NCBI RefSeq assembly: GCF_048569485.1
Contig: NC_134353.1
Location: 422,092,243 to 422,156,242 of the forward strand
From: Anomaloglossus baeobatrachus
Taxonomy: Eukaryota; Chordata; Amphibia; Anura; Aromobatidae
Direction of reading: 5' to 3'
DNA: 64,000 nucleotides
Shown: one piece after another, positions 11,291 through 21,589 of the stretch
Numbering within the stretch: position 1 is the stretch's first letter
How the letters are laid out: each line of letters opens with the position of its first letter
Notes under the pieces: generated by a model
The model's database searches: none
What the model was told of the DNA's origin: nothing
What the model saw: the letters and a program-made list of their open reading frames with translations, nothing else
Program-made: the position numbers and the translations under genes

Positions 11291-12004
11291 TCTCGCATCT
11301 ATGTCTATGTTTATTTGCATTTTTACCCGTTTACACACAAGACACGGCGAAGGCCCGACGTGGTCCTCATGGTCCTCCTTTCTCTTCTCCCATAGAGTCT
11401 CCATTCTCTCCTTTTCCTTCTCTAAGCCAGGGGTGGGGAACCTTTTTTTCGGCCGGGGCCATTTGGAAATTTCTACCAACCTTCGGGGGCCGCACAAAAC
11501 TATCAACTTGAAAATTACCCTGCTATTTTTTGTCAAACAATTAACTCACTGTAGCGGCTGGAGATTGTACTCTTTGGTGCAGCTGTAATATTAGCGAATA
11601 CAGATCTTCTTGCTTTTCACAACTGCTTTTCCAGGTTTGAGTTGTCTGGGCCTGCTGTATATACATCACAGGGGAGGGTTGGGAAGAATATAGATAACTG
11701 GGGAGGCTGGGGGGGCATAGACATCAAAGGAGATGCTGAAGACAAATACATCACTTGGGAGGAGTATATATCACTAGAAAAGCTGCGGAACATAGACGTT
11801 GCTGTGGGCATAGACATCACAGGGGGGTACATATATCACTGGGGGTATATACATCATTGATGGGGAGCACAGACATAGCTGAGGGGCATAAACATTTCTG
11901 GGGAGGAATATACATCATTAGGGAAGCAGTTGGGCATAGACATGACTGGGTTGCACAGACATCGCTGTGGGGCACAAACATTGCTGGGGGTATATACATA
12001 GCTG

Positions 12005-12155
12005 GGGGGCACAGACAGCCCTGGGGGATTGACGGAGGGGCACAGACAGCCCTGGGGGATTGACAGGAGGGGCACATACAGCCCTGGGGGATTGACGGAG
12101 GGGCACAGACAGCCCTGGGGGATTGACGGAGGGGCACAGACAGCCCTGGGGGCAC
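12005..12155. repeat. 31-bp tandem repeat inside the hAT element
   Basis: About five units of a G-rich 31-bp sequence containing CACAGACAGCCCTGGGGG and ATTGACGGAG repeat almost exactly. One unit is a base longer. More degenerate relatives extend on both sides (about 11760-12360). The open frames across it are by-products of the repeat. Confidence 0.85.
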
Positions 12156-12376
12156 AGAGAGCGATGGGAGAGGCTGGGGGCACAGAGGGCGCTGGAGGAC
12201 GATGGGGGCACTGAAAACAATGGAGGAGGTTGGAGGCACAGAGAGACTTGAGGGAGGCTGGGGGCACAGAGGGCTCTGGGGGCACAGACAGACCTGAGGG
12301 AGGCTGGGGGCACAGACAGAACTGGGGGAGGCTGGGGCCACTGACAGACTTGGGGGAGGCTGGAGGCAGTTAGAAG

Positions 12377-12562
12377 CAGAGGTCCCCAACTCCAGTCCTC
12401 AAGGCCCACCAACAGTGCAGGTTTTTGGGATTTCCTTAGCATTGCACAGGTGTTAATGTAATTACCTGCCCAGGTGCTGGTTCCAACAGCAGTGCAATGC
12501 TAAGGAAATCCTGAAAACATGCACTGTTGGTGGGCCTTGAGGACTGGAGTTGGGGAACCCTG
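12377..12562. mobile_element. Small hAT MITE nested in the larger hAT element
   Basis: It starts CAGAGGTCCCCAACTCCAG and ends with the near-complement CTGGAGTTGGGGAACCCTG. The inverted ends continue for about 50 bp (CCTCAAGGCCCACCAACAGT and its complement). AGTTAGAA/AGTTAGAG flank it, an approximate 8-bp target duplication. It must be younger than the element it lies in. Confidence 0.8.
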
Positions 12563-12914
12563 AGTTAGAGAACTGGGGGAAGCTGGGATCACAGAGAGCG
12601 CTGGGGGAGGCTCCGATTACAGAGAGTGCTGCCGCCGGGCACAGTAGAACCTGGGGGACGATGGGGCAGTTGTTCCTCTTCTGTTGGACTGTAGCGCACC
12701 TACCACCCGTACGTCCTCGCGTAGCCTGTACCAGCGTAATCGCAGCGTTCAGTATTGAATGCGCCCTGCAGGGTCTTAAAGGGCCAGCAGCCAGGAAGAT
12801 GCGGCTGACTCACCAGCACTGCGGTCCCCGGTAATCAGCCTGGGGGCCGCAGAAAATGTCATTGCGGGCCCGACACAGCCCGCGAGCCGGAGATTCCCCA
12901 CCCCTGCTCTAAGC

Positions 12915-13081
12915 TTTCTTACTCTCTTTTTATATTTTAACTTTAATATATAATGTTACACATGGCTACTGTGTGTTATTTTTGAATTTTCTTGGCTGAT
13001 TTTGTGTTATTCTCTTAAACGTTAACCAGTAAACTCAAATTGGAAAAAAACTCACATGAACATTACCCCATTGTTTAACAT
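12915..13081. other. Short A/T-rich spacer
   Basis: Nothing identified between the hAT target duplication and the SINE. Confidence 0.5.
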
Positions 13082-13337
13082 TGCTGCGAATATAATAATA
13101 ATAATAATTTTATTCATTTATATAGCGCTATTAATTCTACAGCGCTTTACATATATTGTCAACACTGTCCCCATTGGGGCTCACAATCTAGAGTCCCTAT
13201 CTGTATGTCTTTGGAGTGTGGGAGGAAACCCACGCAAACACAGGGAGAACATACAAACTCCTTGCAGATGGTGTCCTTGGTGGGATTTGAATCCAGGACC
13301 CCAGCGCAAGGCTGCAGTGCTAACGACTGAGCCACCG
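13082..13337 (-). mobile_element. tRNA-derived SINE with L2/CR1-like tail
   Basis: On the minus strand it opens GGTGGCTCAGTCGTTAGCAC (A-box region) and carries GGATTCAAATCCCACC (B box), the two halves of a pol III tRNA promoter. It ends AGCGCTATATAAATGAATAA followed by a (TTA)n/ATT tail, the 3' end shared with L2-type LINEs in fish and amphibians. The TTA-type repeat is the priming tail. Confidence 0.8.
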
Positions 13338-13399
13338 AATATAATTCAATATTTTATTGGATTGCACTTGTCCGTTTGAAAAGTGAGAGCAAGATCTTA

Positions 13400-13893
13400 G
13401 GCTACTTTCACACATCCGGCTGTAGCAGTGCGCCACAATCCGGCGCTCTGCTGAAAAAACAAAACCGTTTTTTTTTTGCCGCCGGTTTCGTTTTTTCCAG
13501 CATTGACTTGCATTGGCGCCACATTGTGCCGCATGGGCTTGCGTTCCGTCCGGATGCCGCATGCGGCAGATTTAGCCGATGCGGCGGCCGGATAGAACGT
13601 TCCCTGGCACGTTTTTTGCTTCGGCAAAAAACCCGCATCGCGCCACATCCGGACGATGCGGCGCATTTTTCAATGCATCCCTATGGACGCCGGATGCGGC
13701 AAAAACCGCATCCGGCCGCCGCATGCGGTTTTGTCCACTGCGCATGCTCAGTAGCATGCCACAAGCGGCAAAAACCGGACGGGCCGCATGTAAAAAACTT
13801 ATGCAAAGGATGCAGTGTTTTCACCGCATTCGTTGCATAGGTTTCACAGCCGGATTGAGCCACACAGCTCAAACCGGATGTGTGAAAGCAGCC
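13400..13893. mobile_element. Harbinger-like MITE, CATCCGG family
   Basis: TTA flanks both ends (13397-13399 and 13894-13896). The TIRs are GGCTACTTTCACACATCCGG and a close complement, about 20 bp. The interior is a long imperfect palindrome built from GATGCGGC/GCCGCATC motifs. No transposase is encoded. Confidence 0.8.
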
Positions 13894-13896
13894 TTA

Positions 13897-14329
13897 GTTA
13901 TCTTTTACCAAGTAGTCTGTTCTATGCAGAGCAGTGACTCAAGCTGACAGTTTTGCTGCCAAAAGTACTGTAACATCATCCTGCTGTGACTGAGATGAGT
14001 AATGTGCAATAAATCCAATAACACTTTGCTACGCTCAGGCACAAAGAACAACTGTGACCTGCCTGGCGGTGGTGACAATACTAGTGCTTCTGCTGCTAGC
14101 TAATGTATCAGAAGCAAAATGTGGCAGGCTGCAGTGTAGGTGTGGTCAAAGGCATAGCAAGGGGTTTAGCTTTGGGGGGAGGGGGGGGCGGCTTAGGAGT
14201 GGGCACATAACCAGGTTCACAACTACGGTGGCGCACCTTAATCATGGGTATAAGAGAACTTCAACAGATGACCATGGTTTTACTGAAAATAAATGTGTCT
14301 GCAAAGATCAACTCTGAAATTACTGCCTT
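13897..14329. other. Unassigned sequence
   Basis: No gene or repeat ends are recognised. A short frame at 14054-14317 starts with a hydrophobic leader-like stretch but has no further support and is low-complexity (G-rich) in the middle. Confidence 0.4.
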
Positions 14330-14575
14330 ATGCTGAATATATAGTGCCACAAGTGCTTCTCATTTTTTCAGTTGGTCTTAACAAATATTCTAATTTTCTG
14401 AGATAATGACTTTTGGGTTTTCATTGGCTGTAAGCCATAATCATCAACATTAACAGAAATAAACACTTGAAATAGATCATTGTGTAACGACTGAGTTTCC
14501 CTTTTTGCATTGAATAACTGAAAAATTAACTTTTTGATATTCTAATTTATTGAGAAGCACTTGTAGATTACTGGG
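14330..14575 (+). repeat. Dispersed vertebrate-type repeat 3' end
   Basis: The order TTCTAATTTTCTGAGATAAT, TTTTCATTGGCTGTAAGCCA, AAATAAACACTTGAAAT and TTCTAATTTATTGAGAAGCA resembles a widely dispersed repeat tail I recall from fish and frog genomes, but I cannot name the family. The repeated TTCTAATTTNTTGAGA motif near both ends may mark a duplicated terminus. Confidence 0.4.
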
Positions 14576-14741
14576 TGCAGCCATTCTGAAACAGCAAAAA
14601 ATATTTGCAATGTAGCAGCGCTCTGGGAGCTACCCCCACCCATACACCAGGCTTTCAGTGTACATTTCCATAAACAGAAGCTGCTAATCACAGAGGGAGG
14701 TGGAGTCAGACTACAGCTGACATGGTCCTCACTCCCCCTAA

Positions 14742-15084
14742 GGGTATGTGTGCACGTGTGCGTATTGAATGCAGGTACGCTGCGTTCTGCACTGCAGTGT
14801 AACTGCATGCATCCTGTGTCCCCTGCACAGTCTATGGAGATTGTGCAGGAGCCGTGCGCACGTGGCATATTAGAACGCAGCGATTCGGCTGCTGCCCGAA
14901 TCGCTGCGTTCTAAGAAGTGACATGTCACTTCTTCCGTGCGGTTTGCATGCTGTCTATAGGGAGAGGCAGCATGCAGAGCGCACGTTCTCTGCCGGCACC
15001 ATGCGCTTCAGAACGGAGCTTTTCAGCTGCGCTCTGAAGCGCACCTTTTAGGTGCTGTGCAGAGCGCACACGTGCGCACATAGC
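14742..15084. mobile_element. MITE with TATGTGNGCACGTG ends, copy 1
   Basis: It opens GGTATGTGTGCACGTGTGCG and closes CGCACACGTGCGCACATAGC after a TAA flank (14739-14741). The interior has the self-complementary GTGACATGTCAC block and GAACGCAGCGATTCGG/CCGAATCGCTGCGTTC. A second copy ends at 17708. Confidence 0.65.
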
Positions 15085-15114
15085 TTTATTATTAGGCTAA
15101 GAGGCTTAAACTAA

Positions 15115-15767
15115 GGGGTACTTCACACACAGCGAGATCGCTACTGAGATCGATGCGGAGTCACGTTTTTTGTGACGCAGCAGTGACCTCATTAGCGATC
15201 TCGCTGTGTGTGACACTGAGCAGCGATCTGGCCCCTGCTGTGAGATTGCTGCTCGTTACACACAGCCCTGGTTCGTTTTTTTATTGTTGCTCTCCCGCTG
15301 ATAAGCACACATAGCTGTGTGTGACAGCGAGAGAGCAACAATCCTGAATGTGCAGGGAGCAGGAGCCGGCGTCTGACAGCCTGCGGTAAGCTGTAAAAAA
15401 GGTAAACATTGGGTAACCAAGGTGGTTACCCGATATTTACCTTCGTTACCAGCGTCTGCAGCTCTCTCGCTGCCAGTGCCGGCTCCTGCTCCCTGCACAC
15501 GCTAAGCTAAGCGGTGTGCGCTGGTAACTAAGGTAAACATCGGGTAACCATACCGATGTTTACCTTAGTTACCAGTGTCCGGTTTCCAGACGCCGGCTCC
15601 GTGCAAGCACAGAGTCGCTTGCACGTCGCTGCTGGCTGGGGGCTGGTCACTGGTGAGATCTGCCTGTTTGACAGCTCACCAGCGACCATGTAGTGACGCA
15701 GCAGCGATCCTGACCAGGTAAGATCACTGGTGGGATCGCTGCTGCGTCGCAAAGGGGGACGGTACCC
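15115..15767. mobile_element. Harbinger-like MITE
   Basis: TAA flanks both ends (15112-15114, 15768-15770). The ends GGGGTACTTCACACACAGCG and GGACGGTACCC are partly complementary. The interior has repeated AGCGATC/GATCGCT motifs and an inverted GGTAAACATNGGGTAACC segment around 15400-15560. It is related to the copy at 35322-35903. Confidence 0.65.
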
Positions 15768-15959
15768 TAACATTAAAGGTAAACAAAAACAGACAGGTAA
15801 GAAATGGCTGGCTATAAAAAGCATGTTTACTCTTACAGCATGCTAGCTTCAGATTACATAGCAAAAAGATCCTGACAGATTCCCATTAAATAGGACCGGC
15901 CTGACAAAGTGTAATAGATCAAAAGAGCCTCAAGAGTCATGTCGTGATCCCCCCAAAAA

Positions 15960-17110
15960 ATAAAAATAAATAAATAAAAATTCAGGAACAAAATGAGAAA
16001 CAGTAATTGAGATCCATCAGTCTGGAAAAGGTTATAAAATCATTTCTAAACCTTTGAGACTCTAGTGAACCACAGTGAGAGCCATTATCTACAAATGACG
16101 AAAACATGGAACAGTGGCGAACTTTCCAAGAGGGGCTGGCGGACCAAAATTACCCCAAGAGTGCAGAGACAACTCAAAGAGGTCACAAAAGCTCCCACAA
16201 TATCATCCAAAGAACTGCAAGCCTCACTAAAAAGGTTCATAGGAAAGAGAATGAGCAAAAGTGGCTTGCATGGCGAAGTTCTAAGACGAAAACCACTGCC
16301 GAGCACAATATAATAGGCTTGCCTCTGTTTTGCCAAAAAATATCTTTATGATCCCCAAGACTTTTGGGAGAAATCTCTGTGGACTGACGAGAGAAACGTT
16401 GAACTTTTTGGAAGGTGTATGTCCCATTTCATCTGTTGTAGAAGTAACACAACATTTCAGAAAAGGAACATCATACAAACAGTAAGATATGGTGGTGATA
16501 GTGTGATGGTCTGGGGCTTCATTACCTAGAAGGTTTGCTGTGGTAAATGGAACAAAGTGTACCAATAAAATCCTTAAGGAGAATATCCGGCCATCTGTTT
16601 GTGACCTTAAGATGAAGCGCACTTAGGTTATGCAGCAGGGCACTTATCCAAACGCACCAGCAAGTCCACCTCTAAATGGCTTAAGAAACCCAAATTTACA
16701 ACTTTGGAGTGACCTAGTTAAAGTCCTGACTTTAATCCGATTGAGATGGTGTGGCATGCTCTTAAAATGGCAGTTGAAGCTCGGAAATCCTCCTATGTGG
16801 CTGAATTAAAACAATTCTGCAAAGATGAGTGGGCCAAAATTCCTCTAGAGCGTTATAAAAGACTCATTGCCAGTTACCGCAAACACTTGATTGCAGTTGT
16901 TGCTGCCAAGGATGGCCCAACCAGTTAGAGGGCAATCACTGTATGAAGTTTAGGGAGTAATCACTTTTTCACACAGAATCCTGTGGGTTAGGATTTCTTT
17001 TTCCCTTAATAATTAAGACCTTTTTTTAAAAACTGTATTTTGTGCTTACCAGTGTTATTTTTGACAAAAATTTTAATTTGTTTGGTGATCTGAAAAATTT
17101 AAGACCATTT
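15960..17110 (+). mobile_element. Tc1-like DNA transposon, decayed
   Basis: The plus strand carries a decayed Tc1/mariner transposase. Recognisable blocks are KITPRVQRQLKEVTKAPT and SSKELQASL (helix-turn-helix region, 16065-16313), then LWTDE- and GGDSVMVWG-like catalytic-core sequence around 16380-16520, and the C-terminal VAELKQFCKDEWAKIPLERY and RLIASYRKHLIAVVAAK block (16746-16928). Several frameshifts and stops separate the blocks, and part of the HTH-to-catalytic linker is shortened, so it cannot encode a functional enzyme. Downstream, CAATCACT and TAATCACTTTTTCACACAG are typical of the 3' end of this family. Exact TIRs were not resolved. Confidence 0.85.
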
Positions 17111-17394
17111 CTATATTTTATTAATAAAATGTCACTCCCCAACACCAGCAGCACTCATGCAGCCCAACATAACCACCAAATTTCACTTTTAAGCACCATG
17201 ACTTTTCTTTATAACTAAAGGTGCCTACAGTGAAACTTGGTGGTGGCTGCCTCACATAAGTGGTGGTGGTGGTTGGAGCAAAATATTTTTGATGGTATCA
17301 AACGCATTTACTGCTTTGTATTAAAAGATGTTACCATCACTCCATGCACTTGGTAGATGTGGGTTTTTGTTATATTGGAAAAGTGGACATCTGT
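17111..17394. other. Unassigned, possible second DNA-transposon remnant
   Basis: The GTGAAACTTGGTGGTGGCTG segment near 17230 resembles the GGGS-type catalytic stretch of Tc1/mariner transposases (conceptually VKLGGG), but flanking matches are too short to be sure. Confidence 0.3.
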
Positions 17395-17708
17395 TGCACT
17401 TTGTAGCGCAGCGTAACTGCATGCGTCCTGCGTCCCCTGCATAATCTATGGAGATTGTGCAGGGGCCGTGCGCACGTGGCGTCTTAGAGCGCAGCGCTTC
17501 GGCTGCTGCCCGAAGCGCGCGTTCTAAGTAGTGACATGTCACTTCTTCCGTGCGCTTTGCCGGCAGCCCCTGCTCTGTCTATTGCAGGAGCTGCATGCAG
17601 AACGCACGTTCTCTGCCGGCACCATGCGCTTCAGAACGGAGCTTTTCAGCTGCGCTATGAAGCGCACCTTTTAGGTGCGGTGCAGAGCGCACACGTGCGC
17701 ACATAGCC
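17395..17708. mobile_element. MITE with TATGTGNGCACGTG ends, copy 2, 5' shortened
   Basis: It matches 14742-15084 from the AACTGCATGC segment onward, including the GTGACATGTCACTTCTTCCG block, and ends CGCACACGTGCGCACATAGCC followed by TAA (17709-17711). The left terminal repeat is not recognisable, so it is truncated or rearranged. Confidence 0.65.
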
Positions 17709-17711
17709 TAA

Positions 17712-18089
17712 CAAGGTGAAAGTGACCTAGTGGCCAAGTAGATGATCTTATCTGAACCTAATCAAAACAATTAGGCTTTGTGCGCACTAGAAAAAGGATT
17801 TTTCTCAAGAAATTTCTTTAGTGAAGGATTAGCGCACCTGCGTTAAAAAAACGAGTGCGTTTTTTTGCAGGTTGGTCCCTGCATTTAATGCTTTAACAGC
17901 AATAAATAATATAGCTAATAATCGATAGATAATGGATAGAAAGAAAGATGGCTAGATGAATAGATAATGTATAGAAAAATAGATAATAGATGAAAAAGAC
18001 CTATATAATGTCCCACCTGCCTGCATAGTCTAAGCTGGCACCCTTTAGTGACTTTCATGTGGCACTAAAGGGTGCTTAGGCTTGTATTT
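17712..18089. other. A/T-rich spacer with GATA-like simple repeat
   Basis: A MITE-edge-like start (TTAGGCTTTGTGCGCACTAG at about 17771) is followed by a degenerate TAGATAGAT-type simple repeat at 17920-18000. No gene is seen. Confidence 0.45.
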
Positions 18090-18690
18090 AGCCAAAAAAT
18101 AAATAATTAAAAAACAAAAAAACACGTGGGGGGGGCCCTCATCTTTTGTAGCCAGCTAGGGTAAAGCAGACAGCTGCAGCCTGCAGACCACAGCTGGCAG
18201 CTTCACCTTGGCTGGTAATCCAAAACAGAGGTCACCCCACGCTGTTATGTTAAATTAAATAAATAATTTAAAACAAAAAAACATTGTGTCCCCCCCAAAT
18301 TGGATCACCAGCCAAGGTAAAGCAGACAGCTGTGGTCTGGTATTCTCAGTCTAGGGAGATCCACCGTTATTGGACACTCCCCAGCCTAAAAATAGCAGGC
18401 CACAGCCACCCCAGAAGTGGCGCATCCATTGGATGTGCTAATCCTGGCGCTTCGCCCCAACTCATCCCATTGCCCTGGTGCGGTGACAAACTGGGTAATA
18501 TATGGGGTTGATGCCAAATGTGTAATGTCACCTGGCATCAAGCCCTGGGGTTAGTGATATCACATGTCTATCAGATACCTAATATCACGAACCCAGTCAG
18601 TAATGAAAAAAGAAGTTTTATTTGAAAAAAAACACTTCCCAAAACATTCCCTCTTTCACAAATTTATTTAAAAGAGCAATCAAATCCGGT
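18090..18690. repeat. Dispersed repeat, copy 2
   Basis: It shares the ordered segments of 2640-3290: AAAGCAGACAGCTG (twice here), CTCCCCAGCCTAAAAATAG, GATGTGCTAATCCTGG and an A/T-rich TTTTATTTGAAAAAA end. The internal half-unit duplication (about 18150-18240 and 18290-18370) is clearer than in copy 1. Confidence 0.6.
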
Positions 18691-18841
18691 CCGGCGTAAT
18701 CCAATACCCCTTATCCCACAACGATCCATACCATAGTCACTGTCCCAGTCAATCAAGAACAGAATGTTCCCCATTGGCTGGGAGAGTAGTGCAGTGACCT
18801 GAGCTAACATCATGAAGTCAGTCCAGATCACTGCAGGGGAT

Positions 18842-19160
18842 GACAAGTGCTGCCATCAGTAGGTTAGATGAGATCATTACTTGCTGTGACGATCTCCTGC
18901 ACTCCTGACGTCAGCGCTGTCACTGACTTCTGCGCTGTCACTGACTGCTATGCTGTCACTGACTTCTATGCTAGCTGCGTTCTCAGCAGTATCACGGGAG
19001 CCCGTGACGTCACCGTTAGTGACAGTCTCATCCCGCCTGCGAGACGTGATGTGAGAACGCGGCGGGCATAGAAGGCAGTGACAGCGCTGACGTCAGGAGT
19101 GTAGGAGATAGTCACAGCAGGTAATTATCTCATCTAACTTCCTGACAGCAGCGCTTGTCA
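18842..19160. repeat. Foldback repeat around CTGACGTCAG
   Basis: GTTAGATGAGAT...CTCCTGACGTCAGCGCTGTCACTG (from about 18862) recurs inverted as CAGTGACAGCGCTGACGTCAGGAG...ATCTCATCTAAC (to about 19138). The centre has tandem GCTGTCACTGACTTCT units. It is probably the body of a palindromic MITE; clear ends were not found. Confidence 0.55.
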
Positions 19161-19655
19161 TCCACGCACTGCAGTGTGAGAAGCTGCTGATACTGCAGCG
19201 CGGGCAGACACTCACACAGCAGTGTGGGCAGCCGCGACGCTGGCAGGGAGCGGGACACAGACTGCACGGGCACCCGATGGAGGTCACACGGAAGTGCTTC
19301 TGTGCGGCTTCCAGTGATTTTGCGGGCTCATTGACTTGCATTGTGTCATGGTCCATTATCACGGAACAGAATAGGACATGTTCCATAATAACGGAGCGGA
19401 CATACAGCATCCGATGTGTTTTTTTTTTTGTAGAATCGGATGCACATGGAAGTGCTACCGTGTACCATCCGATCCTACACAAAAGACATTGAAAAGATGG
19501 TCCTGTCCGTGGGTCCACAAAAAAGCAGGAACTGACCAGGACAGACGGAACGGCCATTTAATGAGCCCATAATGGACATCACTTCCCTGCAAAACGCAGG
19601 GCAGTGATGAAAATGATGTCCCGAAAAACATGAAAACGCGGGAATAACGCAGGAA
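19161..19655. other. Unassigned repeat-like sequence flanking the BEL insertion
   Basis: It contains fragments typical of palindromic MITEs (ACGGAACAGAATAGGACATG, GCATCCGATGTG) and ends in AAAACGC-type motifs. The BEL element sits within it: the matching right flank with GAAAACGC begins at 30247. Confidence 0.4.
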
Positions 19656-19660
19656 AACGC

Positions 19661-20127
19661 TGTGCTGTTTCTATTTGTCTTAGTTAAAACGGTTATTTAA
19701 TGTTTTTCATGCTGGTCTCTGCTGCCATCTACTGGTCAGACCTTTCGGCTCCTCTGTTTCTTTTGTCCAGCCCATGGGAGTGTCTGATGACCCTCTTGCA
19801 TCACATCCTGGTATGTTCATTCCAAACCAGAGTTTGTGAGGACATCATCCCTTATTGGAGCTGCTAGAAGCAAAGTCTTCTGACCGTAGTAGCTTCAGAG
19901 ACAAGCATCACAGGAGAACTACAATGCCAAGTACTTGGACCACTGTACTTCTGCATGTCCTTAACTTTTGGAGAAAATAAACCACCATTGTTTCATCTCA
20001 GCATGTGCATGTTTAACTCTGGAGTGCTCTGGTCCTGTCTGCCTCACCTATAGGAAAAACGAAGGTAAGATTCTCACAACCTCTCACAACTACGCGCCTT
20101 CAATCACCTTTAAGTGGGGACAGAACA
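19661..20127 (+). repeat. BEL/Pao 5' LTR
   Basis: It is 467 bp, TG...CA bounded, with an AATAAA at about 19976. It has one extra short CTCTCACAAC duplication near its 3' end compared with the partner LTR. Confidence 0.85.
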
Positions 20128-20590
20128 GTCAGAAGACTGCTTAACAGCCCAAAGTCAAAACTTCCTTGAGAACCCAAATCAGTCAGAATACTGCTTAACA
20201 GCTCAATACCCCGGCTACAGATCTCTAAGAGCCCTGTAACTTCCCATGTAATCTGCCTAGCAACAAGCCTTGTGCACTAGTCTGCCTGCAACAGTGCATA
20301 CCTGGATAAGCCTAAGAGGAAGCTCTCCCATCTGCCACGTCCTGTGTCACCTCTGCTTGCATTGTAAAAGGGACAGTTTATGCACCTGCTGTTTCTCTCT
20401 TGCTATACCCCTTCTATAGACTTGCAGTACATTACACCTCATTACTGCATATTACTGGATTGCGAACCCCAAGTTTTGCTAAAGCCACCTTGGTAATCTC
20501 ATAAGGGAGTCCTTGCAGAGCTGCACAACGATTCTCGGACCCCTATTCAAAAGTCAAGTTTCTTAAAGAGACAGTACACCTTAAATCAAA

Positions 20591-21337
20591 ATGGCCGAAA
20601 AAGACCTCGGACAGTTCCCCACTGCTGAAACAGAGCAAATACAATCCGATACTGTCCACTATGAAGCCCAGGAGGAAGATCCCGCGCTTCCAGCAGACCA
20701 AGTTGTCCGACCGAAGCGCTCTTCCAAACCCACGATAAAGGCCTCTGAAAACTATCACACTATGAAAGATGAGCTATGTGAACACCTGGAAGAACAGTGG
20801 GAACGAGTCACCTATTACATGTCAAGACTGGAATCCTCATCTGGTGATGCCGCATGCTTACTAGCCGCTATGGAACGGCTGAACACAGCTCATGAAAGAT
20901 ACAAGAGACGGTCAACAAGGTACATTACCTTTCTAAAAGACTCTAAAATTGATGAAGCTCTTTCAGACCTGAGCAAGGCAGAAGAAGTGAACAAGGAAAC
21001 AGATACCAAGGTGCAAGATGCCATAGACAAGGCAGAACACCATATCTCTCACCAGCAAGAAACCAGATCACACCGATCAACCTCATCTAGACGTTCCTCT
21101 CGGTCATCCGGGTCATCATCCTCAAGAAGCTCAGCCCTGAGCGACAGGATACTAGAAGCCCGCATAAGAGCGGAAGAATCCAAGGCGAGACGTTCCTTCA
21201 CAGAAAGAGAAGTAGAGGCAGAAGCAGAAGCCCTTGCAAAGGCAGAAGCCGCTAAAGCAGAAGCCAAAAAGGGCAGAAGCGGAGGCTCGGATAAAGAGTC
21301 TTCGGTCACAGATGGAAGAGGAAGTTGCGCTAGCTAA
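20591..21337 (+). other. BEL/Pao N-terminal Gag-like part
   Basis: The frame starts MAEKDLGQFPTAE and contains a basic PKRSSKPTIKASENY segment typical of the start of BEL Gag. A helical region follows, then an SR/SS-rich stretch and an Ala/Glu-rich coiled coil. It belongs to the fossil at 19661-30241 and is not an independent gene. Confidence 0.6.
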
Positions 21338-21589
21338 AGTGAGACTACTTGAGCAAGCATTGATCCAAGGTCCTGATCCAGCTCACTCGCTACCACTGGA
21401 AGCAGACAATCCAGTTGATCGCACAAGAGACTATGTACTGAATCAGTTACCTAGATACATAAAGTCCAACAATATTTTAAAGACACACGACAGCTATCCC
21501 ACAGTCGGGACGCTGTCTTGTGTGCCAGAGCTACTCACATGTAGAATCAAAAACAGGAGAAAGACGAGTAGAAATGCTTCAAAAAATAT

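Larger units (their letters stand above)
11428..12906. mobile_element. Non-autonomous hAT element
   Basis: Ends are CAGGGGTGGGGAACC and its near-complement GATTCCCCACCCCTG. The 8-bp duplication CTCTAAGC is exact at 11420-11427 and 12907-12914, diagnostic of hAT. The interior has no transposase. It is filled with degenerate ~30-bp CACAGA-type repeats and contains a second, smaller hAT MITE. Confidence 0.9.

Noticed and set aside
11817-12442. Pro/Ser-rich minus-strand frames up to 190 codons
   Set aside because: They are translations of the degenerate tandem repeats inside the hAT element.
13376-13947. Frames of 120-154 codons on both strands
   Set aside because: They lie within a palindromic GATGCGGC-rich MITE and reflect its composition.
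14054-14317. Small secreted-protein-like frame of 87 codons
   Set aside because: It has a hydrophobic start but a low-complexity G-rich middle, no homologue pattern and lies among repeats.
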